Shown one piece after another: positions 41,401 through 50,968 of a stretch of 64,000 nt of DNA; positions within the stretch are counted from its first letter, which is position 1; each line of letters starts with the position of its first letter. The stretch is from JANMZO01 sp963763135. GTDB taxonomy: Bacteria > Actinomycetota > Acidimicrobiia > Acidimicrobiales > JANYDT01. The position numbers and the translations under genes were made by a program. The stretch covers positions 124,001-188,000 of the forward strand of contig CAVXNJ010000001.1 of NCBI GenBank assembly GCA_963763135.1, given 5' to 3'. The notes under the pieces were generated by a model. It was not told the origin of the DNA. It was given only the letters and a program-made list of their open reading frames with translations, and ran no database searches.

Positions 41401-42624
41401 ATGGACTTAAATGCTTCGATGCCTTTCACCGACCCGTCGCAGATCGCGGCCCTTGAGGCCTTGATCGACCGCGATCGAATCACTGAGGATCTCGTCGAGT
41501 TCGTGCAACGACCGAGCGTAAACCCGTTCGATTCCAAACCAACGGCCGGGGCACGGGAGCAGGAGTTCGGCGAGCTGTATCTGCAAAAGCTGACCGATCT
41601 GGGGCTGGAGACGGGGTCGAGCGAGGTCGCTCCCGGACGCAGCAATGTGTGGGGCCGGTGGGCCGGTAGGCCGGAGGGGTCGGGTTCTTCCGCTCCGGCC
41701 GTTCTTCTCGCCGGACACCTCGACACCGTCGGCATCGACGGATACCAGCAACCATTCAGCGCGCATATCACCGATGGCAAGCTCCATGGCCGCGGCTCCT
41801 GCGACATGAAGGCGGCGCTCGCTGCGTACCTGGAGGTCGTGCGGGTGCTGAAGACGGCCGGTCTCCACCTCAACGGCGATCTGGTCATCGCCGGAACATG
41901 CGACGAGGAACACGGGATGATCGGTTCCGAGGCGTACCCCGGAATCGGGCCGCGAGCTGACCTCGCGATCATCGGGGAGCCCACTGAGTTGGCCGTGTGT
42001 TCGTCGCACAAGGGCCAGATTTGTCTGGTGATCAGCACCTTCGGGACCGCTGTGCATTCCAGCCGTCCCGAGCTCGGTGTCAATGCCATCGTGGCGATGT
42101 CCGAAGTCATCGAAGCGCTCGGACGGTATGCCAACGATCTGCGAGTCGGACCGTCGCACAAACTGTGTGGCGTCGCCACCACCAACCCTGGTGTCATCAC
42201 AGGTGGCACTATCGCGTCGACGGTACCCGACGTGTGTCGCCTGGAGATCGACCGCCGCACGCTTCCCGGGCAGGACCTGGCGCTCGTGAAAGCCGAACTG
42301 CACGCGCTGCTTCAACCGCTCGCGACGCAGGGACTCCGCTATGAAATCAGCGAGCCGACGATCCTGTCGCACCCACTCGACACTCCCGTTGATTCGCGGA
42401 TTGTCACCGCGACGGTCGAAGCTGCTTCCGAGGTACTCGGACGCGCCATCCGAGCAACGGCGTTCCCCGCAGCAACCGACGCTCCGAACCTGGGAATTCC
42501 GTCGGTAATCTGCGGACCCGGTTCGCTCACCGATGCCCACACGGTCAACGAGTTTGTCGTGATCGACGACGTGGTCGCGGCCACGAAGATCTACCTTCGG
42601 ACCATCCTGGCCCTGCAGGGCTGA
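41401..42624 (+). CDS. M20 family peptidase/deacylase (ArgE/DapE-like)
   Basis: 407 residues from the ATG at 41401 (41419 also possible). The metal ligands are in L-A-G-H-L-D-T-V (H about 104, D about 106), G-R-G-S-C-D-M-K-A (bridging Asp), G-T-C-D-E-E-H-G (catalytic and ligand Glu, about 167) and the C-terminal D-A-H-T-V-N-E. A dimerisation domain is in the middle (about 190-300). It deacylates an N-acyl amino acid or cleaves a dipeptide in the cytoplasm; the exact substrate is unknown. It stands upstream of an EstB-like hydrolase with a 93-base gap and may share its transcript. Confidence 0.88.
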   Translation: MDLNASMPFTDPSQIAALEALIDRDRITEDLVEFVQRPSVNPFDSKPTAGAREQEFGELYLQKLTDLGLETGSSEVAPGRSNVWGRWAGRPEGSGSSAPAVLLAGHLDTVGIDGYQQPFSAHITDGKLHGRGSCDMKAALAAYLEVVRVLKTAGLHLNGDLVIAGTCDEEHGMIGSEAYPGIGPRADLAIIGEPTELAVCSSHKGQICLVISTFGTAVHSSRPELGVNAIVAMSEVIEALGRYANDLRVGPSHKLCGVATTNPGVITGGTIASTVPDVCRLEIDRRTLPGQDLALVKAELHALLQPLATQGLRYEISEPTILSHPLDTPVDSRIVTATVEAASEVLGRAIRATAFPAATDAPNLGIPSVICGPGSLTDAHTVNEFVVIDDVVAATKIYLRTILALQG

Positions 42625-42717
42625 CGGTCAGATTGCGGCCTGATGGGGCCGGTTTGCTCAACGCTGCGGGTCGTGATCAGATGACCTCGTATCGGCAACA
42701 GACCCCAGGGAGTGGCA

Positions 42718-43866
42718 ATGAGCGAGGTTCAAGGCACCAGCGACAGCAGGTTCGAAGGTTTGCGGGAGCTCTTCACCTCGCAACTCGCCTCAGGCGAGGC
42801 CCTCGGAGCGTCGCTGTCGCTTCGCATCGACGACGAGCCGCTCGTTGACATCTGGGGTGGATGGTCCGACCAGGCCAAAACCGCTCCGTGGCAGAGTGAC
42901 ACCATCGTGAATGTCTGGTCGACGACCAAAACGATGACAAACCTATGCGCGCTTATTCTTCATGATCGCGGACAGCTGAACGTCTACGAGAAAGTGTCAA
43001 CGTACTGGCCCGAGTTCGCGGCGAACGGCAAGGAAAACGTAGAGGTTCGCCACCTGCTTTCCCACACCTCCGGGGTTTCGGGATGGGATCAGCCGATCAC
43101 GGTCGAAGACATCTTCGACCGTGAAGCTTCTACGGCGCGGCTCGCCGCTCAGGCGCCATGGTGGGAGCCCGGTTCGGCGTCGGGCTACCACGCGCTGAAT
43201 CAGGGCCACCTCGTTGGTGAGGTCGTCCGACGGGTGTCGGGGCGGACCCTCGGTCGATTCTTTGCCGAAGACGTCGCCGGGCCACTGGGAGCCGACTTCC
43301 ATATCGGACTCGACCCGAAGCACTTCGGCCGCGTCTCGGATGTCATCCCGCCACCTCCTCTTGAGGCCTCCATCGACTTCTCGACACTCGATCCCACGAG
43401 CCCGGCCATCCGAACCTTCACCGGACCGATGTCAGACGCGTCGACGGCCAACACCGAGGCTTGGCGACGCGCCGAGATCGGTGCGGCCAACGGACATGGC
43501 AACGCACGCTCGGTGGCCCTCGTCCAATCCGTCGTGGCCAATGGCGGCAGCGCCAACGGTGTGCGTCTGCTCTCGCCCGAGACCATCAAGGTGATTTTCG
43601 ACGAGCAGGCCAACGGCGTCGATCTCGTGCTCGGTGTTCCGCTCCGCTTCGGTGTCGGCTACGCACTCCCGCAGACCACCACGCTCCCGTATCTTCCCGA
43701 TGACCCGGGTATCTGTTTCTGGGGTGGCTACGGCGGTTCGATGATCATCATCGACACGACCCGCAAGATGACCCTCAGCTACATGATGAACCTCATGAGC
43801 CCCGGGATCATCGGATCACCTACGAGTGCGGCGATCATCACCGCGGCGTACAACGACCTCGGCTGA
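42718..43866 (+). CDS. Serine hydrolase, class C beta-lactamase fold (EstB-like)
   Basis: 382 residues from the ATG at 42718, chosen because aggga lies 7 bases before it. S-x-x-K is S-T-T-K (68-71) in V-W-S-T-T-K-T-M-T-N. The Tyr motif is Y-H-A-L-N-Q-G-H-L. The late motif is W-G-G-Y-G-G-S-M. No signal peptide. It is a paralogue of 24744-25910 with the same N-terminal D-x-W-G-G-W strand. Likely a cytoplasmic esterase. Confidence 0.88.
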   Translation: MSEVQGTSDSRFEGLRELFTSQLASGEALGASLSLRIDDEPLVDIWGGWSDQAKTAPWQSDTIVNVWSTTKTMTNLCALILHDRGQLNVYEKVSTYWPEFAANGKENVEVRHLLSHTSGVSGWDQPITVEDIFDREASTARLAAQAPWWEPGSASGYHALNQGHLVGEVVRRVSGRTLGRFFAEDVAGPLGADFHIGLDPKHFGRVSDVIPPPPLEASIDFSTLDPTSPAIRTFTGPMSDASTANTEAWRRAEIGAANGHGNARSVALVQSVVANGGSANGVRLLSPETIKVIFDEQANGVDLVLGVPLRFGVGYALPQTTTLPYLPDDPGICFWGGYGGSMIIIDTTRKMTLSYMMNLMSPGIIGSPTSAAIITAAYNDLG

Positions 43867-43911
43867 AACGATCTCGGGGGCGACGGCCGTCGGCGCTTCG
43901 GGAAACTCGTA

Positions 43912-44461
43912 CTACCGGGAAACCTTGCTGCGACTCAGTGAACGAACCGATTCCACCCAGTGGTTGAGGTCCGGAACGACCGCTCCAGCGACCTTCGCCC
44001 GGTCGTCGGCGATACGCAGTGCCACCATCGCTTCCCAATGCGGGTGAGTCTCGAACGCACGCACTTCGTCGAGTCGACATAAGGCTTCCCTGGGCTTCCA
44101 GCGTCATGATGCTTCCCGGTGAAAGCGTGGCACGGTACTCCGGCCGGGTCGTTACGAGGTAGCGCTTCGCATCCACATGGCCCTCAATCAGATCGGCGAC
44201 CCGCTCGCCGAGCACCACCCGTACGGCATCAGCACCCATCACGCCGTGCTGGGGCTGGCCGGCCACGTCCCACTGATGAGCGAGGTCGTGCAGCAGACCC
44301 GCCACCTGCAACTCGACATCGTGCGGGGCGGACATTTCGAGCAACGCCGCGCACTGCAATCCGTGGTCCAGTTCGGTGAAGGCTCGGTTCTCGTCTGACG
44401 CGTTTCGCCCGAGTGCTTCCAAGTGCTCGATGATCTCGTCGACGTTGTTGAACACGCGCAT
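43912..44461 (-). pseudogene. HD-domain oxygenase-like gene (TIGR03276/PhnZ family) with a frameshift
   Basis: Start ATG at 44461 (M-R-V-F-N-N-V-D-E-I-I). The first 125 codons give an HD-domain protein of the phosphonate-associated type: Q-C-A-A-L-L-E, L-L-H-D-L-A-H-Q, H-G-V-M-G-A, and K-R-Y-L-V-T-T, ending in T-L-E-A-Q-G. At about 44079-44086 the family sequence continues in another frame (C-R-L-D-E-V-R-A-F-E, then A-L-R-I-A-D-D-R-A-K-V) to a TAG at 43912. One surplus base explains the break. If real, the protein is truncated or fused to nonsense; a sequencing error is the main alternative. PhnZ-like enzymes are di-iron oxygenases that cleave organophosphonates. Confidence 0.75.
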
Positions 44462-44574
44462 GCTGACTCCCCGTGGATGGACTGGTGTGTCGAGCACCGT
44501 AACGCCCCTTGGTGAACGCCCCGCATCCATCGGCCGAAGGACCGATGAATCATCGAGTTCGCCGCAATCAAACC

Positions 44575-45399
44575 CTACGGAATTTCGTAGGTGGTCATAT
44601 CATCTCCGAGGATGACGGGACCGGAGTAGATCGGAGCGACTAGTTCCTTCCACTGCTCCAGCATCGGCGTTGGAACCGGCGGGACGTAATGCGTGAGCAC
44701 CAGTGCCCCCACCCCGGCACGTGCCGCGGTGTCGGCCGCCTGCTCGACCGACGAGTGGTAGTCAAGAATGTCCTGAAGCCGGGCGTTCGGAATCTGCCGG
44801 ACGATGTCGGCGCGGATGGCGGTTTGCACGTACGCACTTGCGCCGGCGCAGAGAGCGTCGAGTTCGGCACAGGGAATGGTGTCGCCGGCGATGACGACGC
44901 TCTTCCCGGCCTGATCGACGCGGTATCCAACAGTCGGCTCGACGGGACGATGATCGGTTCGACCCACGGTGATGGTGGCTCCGCCGCATTCGAACTTCTG
45001 GCCGGGAGCGACTTCGACCACGACGACATTCGGGCGGTACTGCAGATCGTTGTGGTGATCCTGGCGGTACTTGATGTCGTGCTCAAGCGCAGCGATTGTC
45101 GCGTCGACAACCGCTTTCGTCGTCGGCGGGCCGTAGATCGTGAGCTGGCTCGGCCCGGGCGACATGATCCAGTGCGACGTGATCACATCATTCAGATCGG
45201 TGATGTGGTCGCTGTGAAGGTGGGTGAGAAGAACCGCGTTGAGCGACGCCACCGGGACCATGGCCGCGGCCAGTCTCATGAGCACGCCCCGCCCGCAGTC
45301 AAACAGCAGCGTCGTCCCTTCGGACTGCACGAGCGTGGAAGGACCGGCCCGATTGGGGTCGGGGAGTGGGCTTCCGGTGCCGAGCAGGGTGATCTTCAT
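44575..45399 (-). CDS. MBL-fold metallo-hydrolase (RNase Z-like)
   Basis: 274 residues. It begins M-K-I-T-L-L-G-T-G-S-P-L-P-D-P, the RNase Z/arylsulfatase-like MBL start. The zinc motif H-L-H-S-D-H is at 60-65 (H60, H62, D64, H65). Further ligands are in V-I-A-G-D-T-I (Asp) and in the late L-V-L-T-H-Y-V-P-P. It lacks the long exosite arm of tRNase Z. The function could be nuclease or small-molecule hydrolase (phosphodiester, sulfate ester or lactone). It is on the same strand as the Rieske oxygenase upstream with a 67-base gap. Confidence 0.88.
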   Translation of the reverse strand: MKITLLGTGSPLPDPNRAGPSTLVQSEGTTLLFDCGRGVLMRLAAAMVPVASLNAVLLTHLHSDHITDLNDVITSHWIMSPGPSQLTIYGPPTTKAVVDATIAALEHDIKYRQDHHNDLQYRPNVVVVEVAPGQKFECGGATITVGRTDHRPVEPTVGYRVDQAGKSVVIAGDTIPCAELDALCAGASAYVQTAIRADIVRQIPNARLQDILDYHSSVEQAADTAARAGVGALVLTHYVPPVPTPMLEQWKELVAPIYSGPVILGDDMTTYEIP

Positions 45400-45466
45400 C
45401 GACTCAACTTAACGCGGTCCTGAACAAATGTCAGTTTGAACGCCAATTCTTTGCGGCGTTCGACGA

Positions 45467-46624
45467 TCAGCCGCCAGATACGACGAGCCCGGCCCGGACC
45501 ATCGCATGGAAATGTTGAACTCCTGGTTCGTTGCGGCCGAACGTGACGTGGGTCTGGGCTCCCGAGTTGAACCCGTGCTGAATGGATTCTCCGACGGTCA
45601 TGTCCTCGGTGAGGACCGTGTCGGTCACCACGACCCAGTTCCGCTCCCAGTAGTCGTTGGCCGGGTCTTCCACTTCAGCCGCTCGACCGAGCACCAGCAC
45701 CTTGACCACCGATCGGTTGGGATCTTCACCATCCGGATGAACGAGCCATACCTCGAAGTGCCGGCCCGACCACACGATGACGGTGTTCGGAAACAGTTGA
45801 TAGGCGTGAACGAGGTGCGGCGCGATGTCGGAAGTCTGAACGTCTTCGCCGCGTATCCGGTCGAAACTCGTGCGAACCGCTGTCATACAACCGTGGGGGC
45901 CGAGCGTCCGAAACGGGGCCAGGTTCGTGCGGATGTGCGGACCGATCGTGGTCCGATGAAGGAAGCCCAGGTGGTAGGTCTCGAGGAAACCGTCGATGAT
46001 CACCTTCCAGTTGGCCCGGGCTCGCGTCGTGAATGCTCGCTCCACGACAAAGGTGTCGATCCCGTACGCCTCCAGCTCCGGATCGAAGATCGGTCCGAGG
46101 TGCTTGGCGACATCAATCGAGGCGCCCGGTTGCAGGACCACCCAGATGAGCCCGTGGCGCTCCTCTACCGGGAGTTCAACCAGTCCGAGGGTGCTTCGAT
46201 CAACGTCACCGAAATCGTCGGCGTTCGTTACGTTCGCGAGCGATCCATCGGTTCGGTAGGTCCACGCGTGATACGGGCAACTGAACGAACCCCGATTTCC
46301 GCAGTTCTCGAAGGTGACTTTGGAACCACGGTGACGACAGACATTCAAAAAGGCTTTCAAGGTCCCGTCGAGTTGGCGCACGATGAGCACGGGGACGTCG
46401 CCGATGTCCTCGGCAAGGAAATCCTTCGGACCAGCCACTGCCGATGAGTGAGCGACCACGATCGGAAGCCGGCGGAACAGCAATTCCTTCTCGAACTTCA
46501 GGCGGTCCGGATCGGTGTACTCGCTGATCGGGTTCTGCATGACAGAGTCGGTCAACGCGGTTGTCTGTTCGGACAGAAACGCGTTGATCTCCCGGGCCAG
46601 TTCTTCCTGAGTTTCTCGCAGCAT
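45467..46624 (-). CDS. Rieske-type aromatic ring-hydroxylating oxygenase, large subunit
   Basis: 385 residues. The Rieske [2Fe-2S] ligands are C96-R-H98 and C116-P-Y-H119. The catalytic domain has the iron ligands in D-G-F-L-E-T-Y-H-L-G-F-L-H (about 215-230). A good ribosome binding site (gggag) precedes the ATG at 46624. Members hydroxylate or demethylate aromatic rings, quaternary amines and similar compounds; they need a reductase, which is not next to it here. The substrate is unknown. The MBL hydrolase downstream may be cotranscribed. Confidence 0.9.
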   Translation of the reverse strand: MLRETQEELAREINAFLSEQTTALTDSVMQNPISEYTDPDRLKFEKELLFRRLPIVVAHSSAVAGPKDFLAEDIGDVPVLIVRQLDGTLKAFLNVCRHRGSKVTFENCGNRGSFSCPYHAWTYRTDGSLANVTNADDFGDVDRSTLGLVELPVEERHGLIWVVLQPGASIDVAKHLGPIFDPELEAYGIDTFVVERAFTTRARANWKVIIDGFLETYHLGFLHRTTIGPHIRTNLAPFRTLGPHGCMTAVRTSFDRIRGEDVQTSDIAPHLVHAYQLFPNTVIVWSGRHFEVWLVHPDGEDPNRSVVKVLVLGRAAEVEDPANDYWERNWVVVTDTVLTEDMTVGESIQHGFNSGAQTHVTFGRNEPGVQHFHAMVRAGLVVSGG

Positions 46625-46721
46625 GAGCGCTCCCCGAGCCAGACGACGACCGGGTCATCTTCGCATGACCCGGCCGACATTGACAGTTCGCGACCCGGTC
46701 GCCACCGCGTTGCGGGTACGC

Positions 46722-48422
46722 CTATCGGCGCTTCACGCTGCGCCGGCGACCCAGGAGAATGAATCCAAACCCGATTGAGCCGAGTCCGGCGAAGATCATC
46801 GACGTGGGGTTCGATCCGGTGAGCGCGAGCTCCGCCGGTTCGGCGGATATCTCCCGCCCAAGGACCCGAACCATCTTCTTGACCGGATTGCCGGAGCGAT
46901 CGGTTGACTGAATGGTGTAGTCCCCCACCGGCAGCCCGGTGAGGACGACTTCGCCGTTGGCATCAGCCCGAAGGGTTGTGATCACCGTACCGTCAGCGCG
47001 CAGAACGTTGACCGCGGCACCGGCTCCCAACCCGTCGACCTTGGGTGATGAGGTTCGCGGAGTTGTGGTGGTCGTGGTGGTTGTGGGGGAGGTGGTGGTC
47101 TCGGCCGGGGCGCCAACCGCCGTGCCGGAGTTCAGGTCCGTCGCCGCCACGTCCTTGACTGCCGAAGACGTCGGGTTGGTTGTGGTGGTGACCACAGCTG
47201 CCACCGACGTGGTCGAGGTGGTCGGCGTGGTGAGCGCAACCGGCGCGATCACGGTGCTCGTCGTGACAGGAACGATCGTCGTTGTGGTCGTTGCCGGATC
47301 GGTCGTTGTGGTCGTTGCCTGCTCGGTCGTTGTGGTCGTTGCCGGCTCCGTCGTCGTGGTCGTTGCCGGCTCCGTCGTTGTCGTTACGGCCGTCGTCGTG
47401 GTCGTTGCCGGCTCCGTGGTAGTCGTTGTGGGAGCCGCCGTCGTTGTGGTGGTGATTACAGGCGCCGTCGTGGTCGTTGCCGCCTCGGTCGTGGTCGTTG
47501 TGGGAGCCGCCGTCGTTGTGGTGGTGGTTGTTGTGCTGGTTGTTGTCGTCGAGGTTGTTGTGGTTGCGGTCGAGTCCGTGGTGAAGCTGAGGATCGCACC
47601 CGGGTAGTCGACGGTCGCGCCCGACGCAGTATCAGTGAAGACACCGAGAATCTGAAAGTAGTAAACGGTGCTCGGCGTGAGCCCGCTGAGATTTAACAGG
47701 GCCGAAGCGTCAGCACTCCCGCTGACCGTTGCCGGGGCCGCGGCCGTGGTGGTCGTGCCGGCGAGCAGAGCCGGATCGGTGCCGTAGACAAAGCTCACCG
47801 CAATACTGGGTGACGCATTTGCCGCGTTCACGGTTCCGTTCAGCGTTGCCGTGGAGGCCGTCACTGTGGTGGCGGCCTGCGTGGTTGCGGCCGGTGTGGC
47901 AACGCCAAGCGACGTTTCGATATCGGTGAGCGAAAGCCCGTTGAGCCCGGTCGAGAACGTACCTCCGGACATGTTCGCCAATGTTGCGGCGTCCTCGGTT
48001 GCACCCTGGTCATCGAGTTCGGTCAGCACATTGGAAAGCGTTTCCCCGGCGTCCACCTCAGACTGGATGTATTGCAGCGGTGTCAGGCCTTTGCATGTCG
48101 TGGAGCCGTTGAAGACCGTAAGTCCGTCGCCCGAGTAGTTCTGGGAAGTGAGCGGGCTGTATCCAGTCGGAATGATGTCGCCCCACGCCGTCGAAATACC
48201 CGAGAACCAAACGGGTCCGGCGTGCGTGTCGTGGGCCGACTGTTTGGCAACCGTGATGCGTCGGTACGGGTTGGTGTGACTGTGGGTGCGATGACATATT
48301 GTCGCCCGGTTGCCGGCTCCGGCCTCCGCCGGTCCGTTCACAACCAGCAACCCACCGAACACCACTGTCACTGAACCAGCAACAAGAACGGACATAGCGC
48401 GGCGTCGAACAGGGAAGAACAT
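46722..48422 (-). CDS. Secreted Thr-repeat surface protein with LAxTG sorting signal
   Basis: 566 residues. The signal peptide is at about 1-35. The N-terminal part has I-C-H-R-T-H-S-H-T-N-P-Y-R-R-I-T-V, a motif of unknown role found in secreted actinobacterial proteins. A Fn3-like domain follows (about 180-285). A long low-complexity Thr region (about 288-440) is made of T-T-T-T-T-E-P-A units. A CNA-B-like prealbumin domain (about 455-525) precedes the C-terminal signal L-A-L-T-G, a membrane helix and a basic tail R-R-R-S-V-K-R-R. LAxTG is the motif of class E sortases, so the protein is probably cell-wall anchored. No sortase gene is in the window. Confidence 0.85.
   Translation of the reverse strand: MFFPVRRRAMSVLVAGSVTVVFGGLLVVNGPAEAGAGNRATICHRTHSHTNPYRRITVAKQSAHDTHAGPVWFSGISTAWGDIIPTGYSPLTSQNYSGDGLTVFNGSTTCKGLTPLQYIQSEVDAGETLSNVLTELDDQGATEDAATLANMSGGTFSTGLNGLSLTDIETSLGVATPAATTQAATTVTASTATLNGTVNAANASPSIAVSFVYGTDPALLAGTTTTAAAPATVSGSADASALLNLSGLTPSTVYYFQILGVFTDTASGATVDYPGAILSFTTDSTATTTTSTTTTSTTTTTTTTAAPTTTTTEAATTTTAPVITTTTTAAPTTTTTEPATTTTTAVTTTTEPATTTTTEPATTTTTEQATTTTTDPATTTTTIVPVTTSTVIAPVALTTPTTSTTSVAAVVTTTTNPTSSAVKDVAATDLNSGTAVGAPAETTTSPTTTTTTTTPRTSSPKVDGLGAGAAVNVLRADGTVITTLRADANGEVVLTGLPVGDYTIQSTDRSGNPVKKMVRVLGREISAEPAELALTGSNPTSMIFAGLGSIGFGFILLGRRRSVKRR
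47260..47560 (-). repeat. Low-complexity Thr-coding repeat
   Basis: Degenerate repeats of gtcgttgtggtcgttgccgg and variants (as read on the plus strand) encode the T-T-T-T-T-E-P-A-type units of the surface protein. The unit number is likely to vary between strains. Confidence 0.8.
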
Positions 48423-48567
48423 CTACGTCCAATCGGCTGCCAGATCCGTTTGCGGATGGGTCAAAAGAACTATTTAGGTTGACCGCTGGCCGTCCTTCAG
48501 AGGTCGGTTCGCCTCGAAAATAATCTGACAGATAGGATGTCAAAACTTAGCGAAGGAGTGACTCAGG

Positions 48568-50829
48568 ATGAGAACAGAACGATTCGAAGGAACGATTGGG
48601 CGGACACTGGCGGAGTCCGTACCCTATTTCGACGAACTGCCTCATCCCGGTACCGATGCTCCAAACGTCGTGGTAGTTCTGCTCGACGACGTCGGATTCG
48701 CCCAGTTCGGTTGCTACGGGTCCGATATCGATACGCCCAACATTGACGCGCTCGCCGCCAACGGGCTGCAATTCACCAACTTCCACGTGACACCGCTGTG
48801 CTCCCCGACCCGAGCTGCGCTGCTGACGGGTCGTTCGCAGCACATGGCCGGCATGCGGAGCGTCTCGAACTTCAGGTCCGGGTTCCCGAGCATGCTCGGC
48901 CACGTGTCGACAAAAACCGCCACCATCGCTGAGGTCCTGCGCGATCAGGGGTACGCGACGTTCGCCGTCGGCAAGTGGCACCTTGCTCCAATGGAGGAAT
49001 GCTCGGCTGCAGGCCCCGTTGATCAGTGGCCGCTCGGCCGGGGCTTTGACCGTTTCTACGGGTTCCTCGACGGGGAGACCGACCAGTTCCACCCCGAACT
49101 CGTTTGCGACAACCACCCAATCGCAGCGCCCGGTGGGCCGGCCGACGGGTATCACGTGTCGGAAGACATCGTCGATCAGATGCTGAAGATGGTTGCCGAC
49201 TCGAAGGGCGTGCGACCGGATCGCCCGTTCTTCAGTTATGTGGCGTTCGGCGCGTGCCACGCACCGCACCAAGCTCCACCGGCTTACATGGAGAAGTACC
49301 GGGGCCGCTACGACGAGGGATGGGACGTGGTTCGCCAGCGCTGGTACGAGAAGCAGCTCGCGACCGGAGTCATCCCGTCCGGAACCGAACTCGCGCCCCG
49401 AAACCCCGGCGTCGAAGCATGGGACGGTCTGCCCGACAACCAGAAGCGCCTCGCCTGCCGGCTGCAGGAAGCTTTTGCGGCGTTCCTGGATCACACTGAT
49501 GATCAGATCGGTCGACTGGTCGAAGGGCTTCGAGCCATGGGCCAACTCGAGAACACCGTGTTCGTGGTCATGACCGACAACGGCGCCAGCCAGGAAGGCG
49601 GGCCATTCGGCGTCATGCACGAGATGAAGTTCTTCAACCTCATCATGGAGACGCCGGATCAGGCCATCGACCGGATCGACGACATCGGCGGGCCGCACAG
49701 TCACACGAACTACCCGTGGGGTTGGGCCCAGTGCGGCAACTCCCCGTTCAAGTGGTACAAGCAGAACACCCACGAGGGTGGCGTTCACGTGCCGATGATC
49801 CTGCACTGGCCCCAGGGAATCGCCGAGACGCAGCGGGGCACGAAGCGCAACCAGTTCGCGTTCGCATCAGACATCGCCGCCACGGTCTACGACCTCCTCG
49901 ATATCGAAGCCCCCTCCGTGTACCGGGGCGTTCCCCAGCAGCCGGTTACGGGGCATTCGTTTGCGGCCGTGCTCGGCGAAGCGAGCGCACCCGCCACGAA
50001 CACGCTGCAATATTTCGAGAACGGTGGAAGTCGAGCTCTCGTGTGTGACGGTTGGAAAGCCGTGTGCAAGCACGAAAAGGGAGCCGACTACGACACCGAA
50101 CCGTGGGAGCTGTACTACCTGACCGACGACATGTCGGAGTGCAACAACCTCGCCGAGACCATGCCGGAAAAGCTACGTGAGCTTATTACCATGTGGTGGA
50201 ACGAGGCGGAGCGCCACGGAGTCCTTCCGCTCGACGACCGCGGAATCGAGCTGTTCGGTGTTCGCCATCGGGCCAACTCGCCCCACCCCGAGAACCGGCG
50301 CTACGTCTACCGTCCGCCGATGTCGCCGATGCCCGGTCAGGCATCCGCCGTTGTCGGCGGTCGAAACTTTGATCTCTCGGCCAAGATCACCCGTGACGCG
50401 GGTCAAGAAGGCGTGCTCTACGCAACCGGCACCGAAAACTCGGGCTTCTCGTTCTTCATCCAGAACGACCGACTGGTGTTCGACTACAACGCATTCGACG
50501 ACCACACCGTGATCGAGTCGTCGATCGAGATTCCGGCCGGCGAAGCCGAGGTAACCGTCAAGGTACGCCGCTTGAGCGGTCGCCTCGGAGCAGCAAGCAT
50601 TGAGATCAACGGCGAGACCGTCGGCTCAGCCGATCTACCACTGCTGATGCGCATGATGTCGTCGGTTGGTCCGAGCGTCGGATACGACCATGGCTCGCCG
50701 GTGTCGCTGCGGTACGCCGCACCCTTTGGGTTCACCGGCACGCTGCATGAAGTGGTTATCCAGTCGAGCCCGGAGAAGTACGGCGACACCGACGCGGCAG
50801 GCTACGCAGCGGAGATGTCGCGACAGTAA
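48568..50829 (+). CDS. Type I arylsulfatase
   Basis: 753 residues. The formylglycine motif is C78-S-P-T-R with the following A-A-L-L-T-G-R. Metal ligands are in V-V-V-L-L-D-D-V-G-F (39-44) and in T-D-N-G-A-S-Q-E-G-G. The sequence also has V-G-K-W-H-L-A-P (Lys and His of the active site). The C-terminal 150 residues form a beta-rich domain ending in a concanavalin-like fold (Y-A-T-G-T-E-N-S-G-F, V-T-V-K-V-R-R). There is no signal peptide, so it would be cytoplasmic. It needs a formylglycine-generating enzyme, not seen here. It is a paralogue of 56858-59155. Confidence 0.93.
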   Translation: MRTERFEGTIGRTLAESVPYFDELPHPGTDAPNVVVVLLDDVGFAQFGCYGSDIDTPNIDALAANGLQFTNFHVTPLCSPTRAALLTGRSQHMAGMRSVSNFRSGFPSMLGHVSTKTATIAEVLRDQGYATFAVGKWHLAPMEECSAAGPVDQWPLGRGFDRFYGFLDGETDQFHPELVCDNHPIAAPGGPADGYHVSEDIVDQMLKMVADSKGVRPDRPFFSYVAFGACHAPHQAPPAYMEKYRGRYDEGWDVVRQRWYEKQLATGVIPSGTELAPRNPGVEAWDGLPDNQKRLACRLQEAFAAFLDHTDDQIGRLVEGLRAMGQLENTVFVVMTDNGASQEGGPFGVMHEMKFFNLIMETPDQAIDRIDDIGGPHSHTNYPWGWAQCGNSPFKWYKQNTHEGGVHVPMILHWPQGIAETQRGTKRNQFAFASDIAATVYDLLDIEAPSVYRGVPQQPVTGHSFAAVLGEASAPATNTLQYFENGGSRALVCDGWKAVCKHEKGADYDTEPWELYYLTDDMSECNNLAETMPEKLRELITMWWNEAERHGVLPLDDRGIELFGVRHRANSPHPENRRYVYRPPMSPMPGQASAVVGGRNFDLSAKITRDAGQEGVLYATGTENSGFSFFIQNDRLVFDYNAFDDHTVIESSIEIPAGEAEVTVKVRRLSGRLGAASIEINGETVGSADLPLLMRMMSSVGPSVGYDHGSPVSLRYAAPFGFTGTLHEVVIQSSPEKYGDTDAAGYAAEMSRQ

Positions 50830-50881
50830 GCGCACAGAGTAATTCAGCTCTGCCGTCAGTCGGACTGTTCCGGCAAATGCG

Positions 50882-50913
50882 AACATCGGCCCGGAGGGAA
50901 TCGGGCCGATGTT
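50882..50913. terminator. Terminator between convergent sulfatase and repeat-protein genes
   Basis: Perfect 12-bp stem aacatcggcccg / cgggccgatgtt with an 8-base loop. The stem extends outward by aatg/catt after an internal loop. On the plus strand it is followed by ttgtcatttt. Confidence 0.8.
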
Positions 50914-50968
50914 TGTCATTTTCCAGGGAGAGTTCAGTGCGACCGGTCTCGTCGCTAGTTGGTACTCA

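Noticed and set aside
46939..47607. Long Val-rich plus-strand reading frame
   Set aside because: It is the antisense reading of the Thr-repeat region (gtc/gtt/gtg codons), with no start signal or family similarity.
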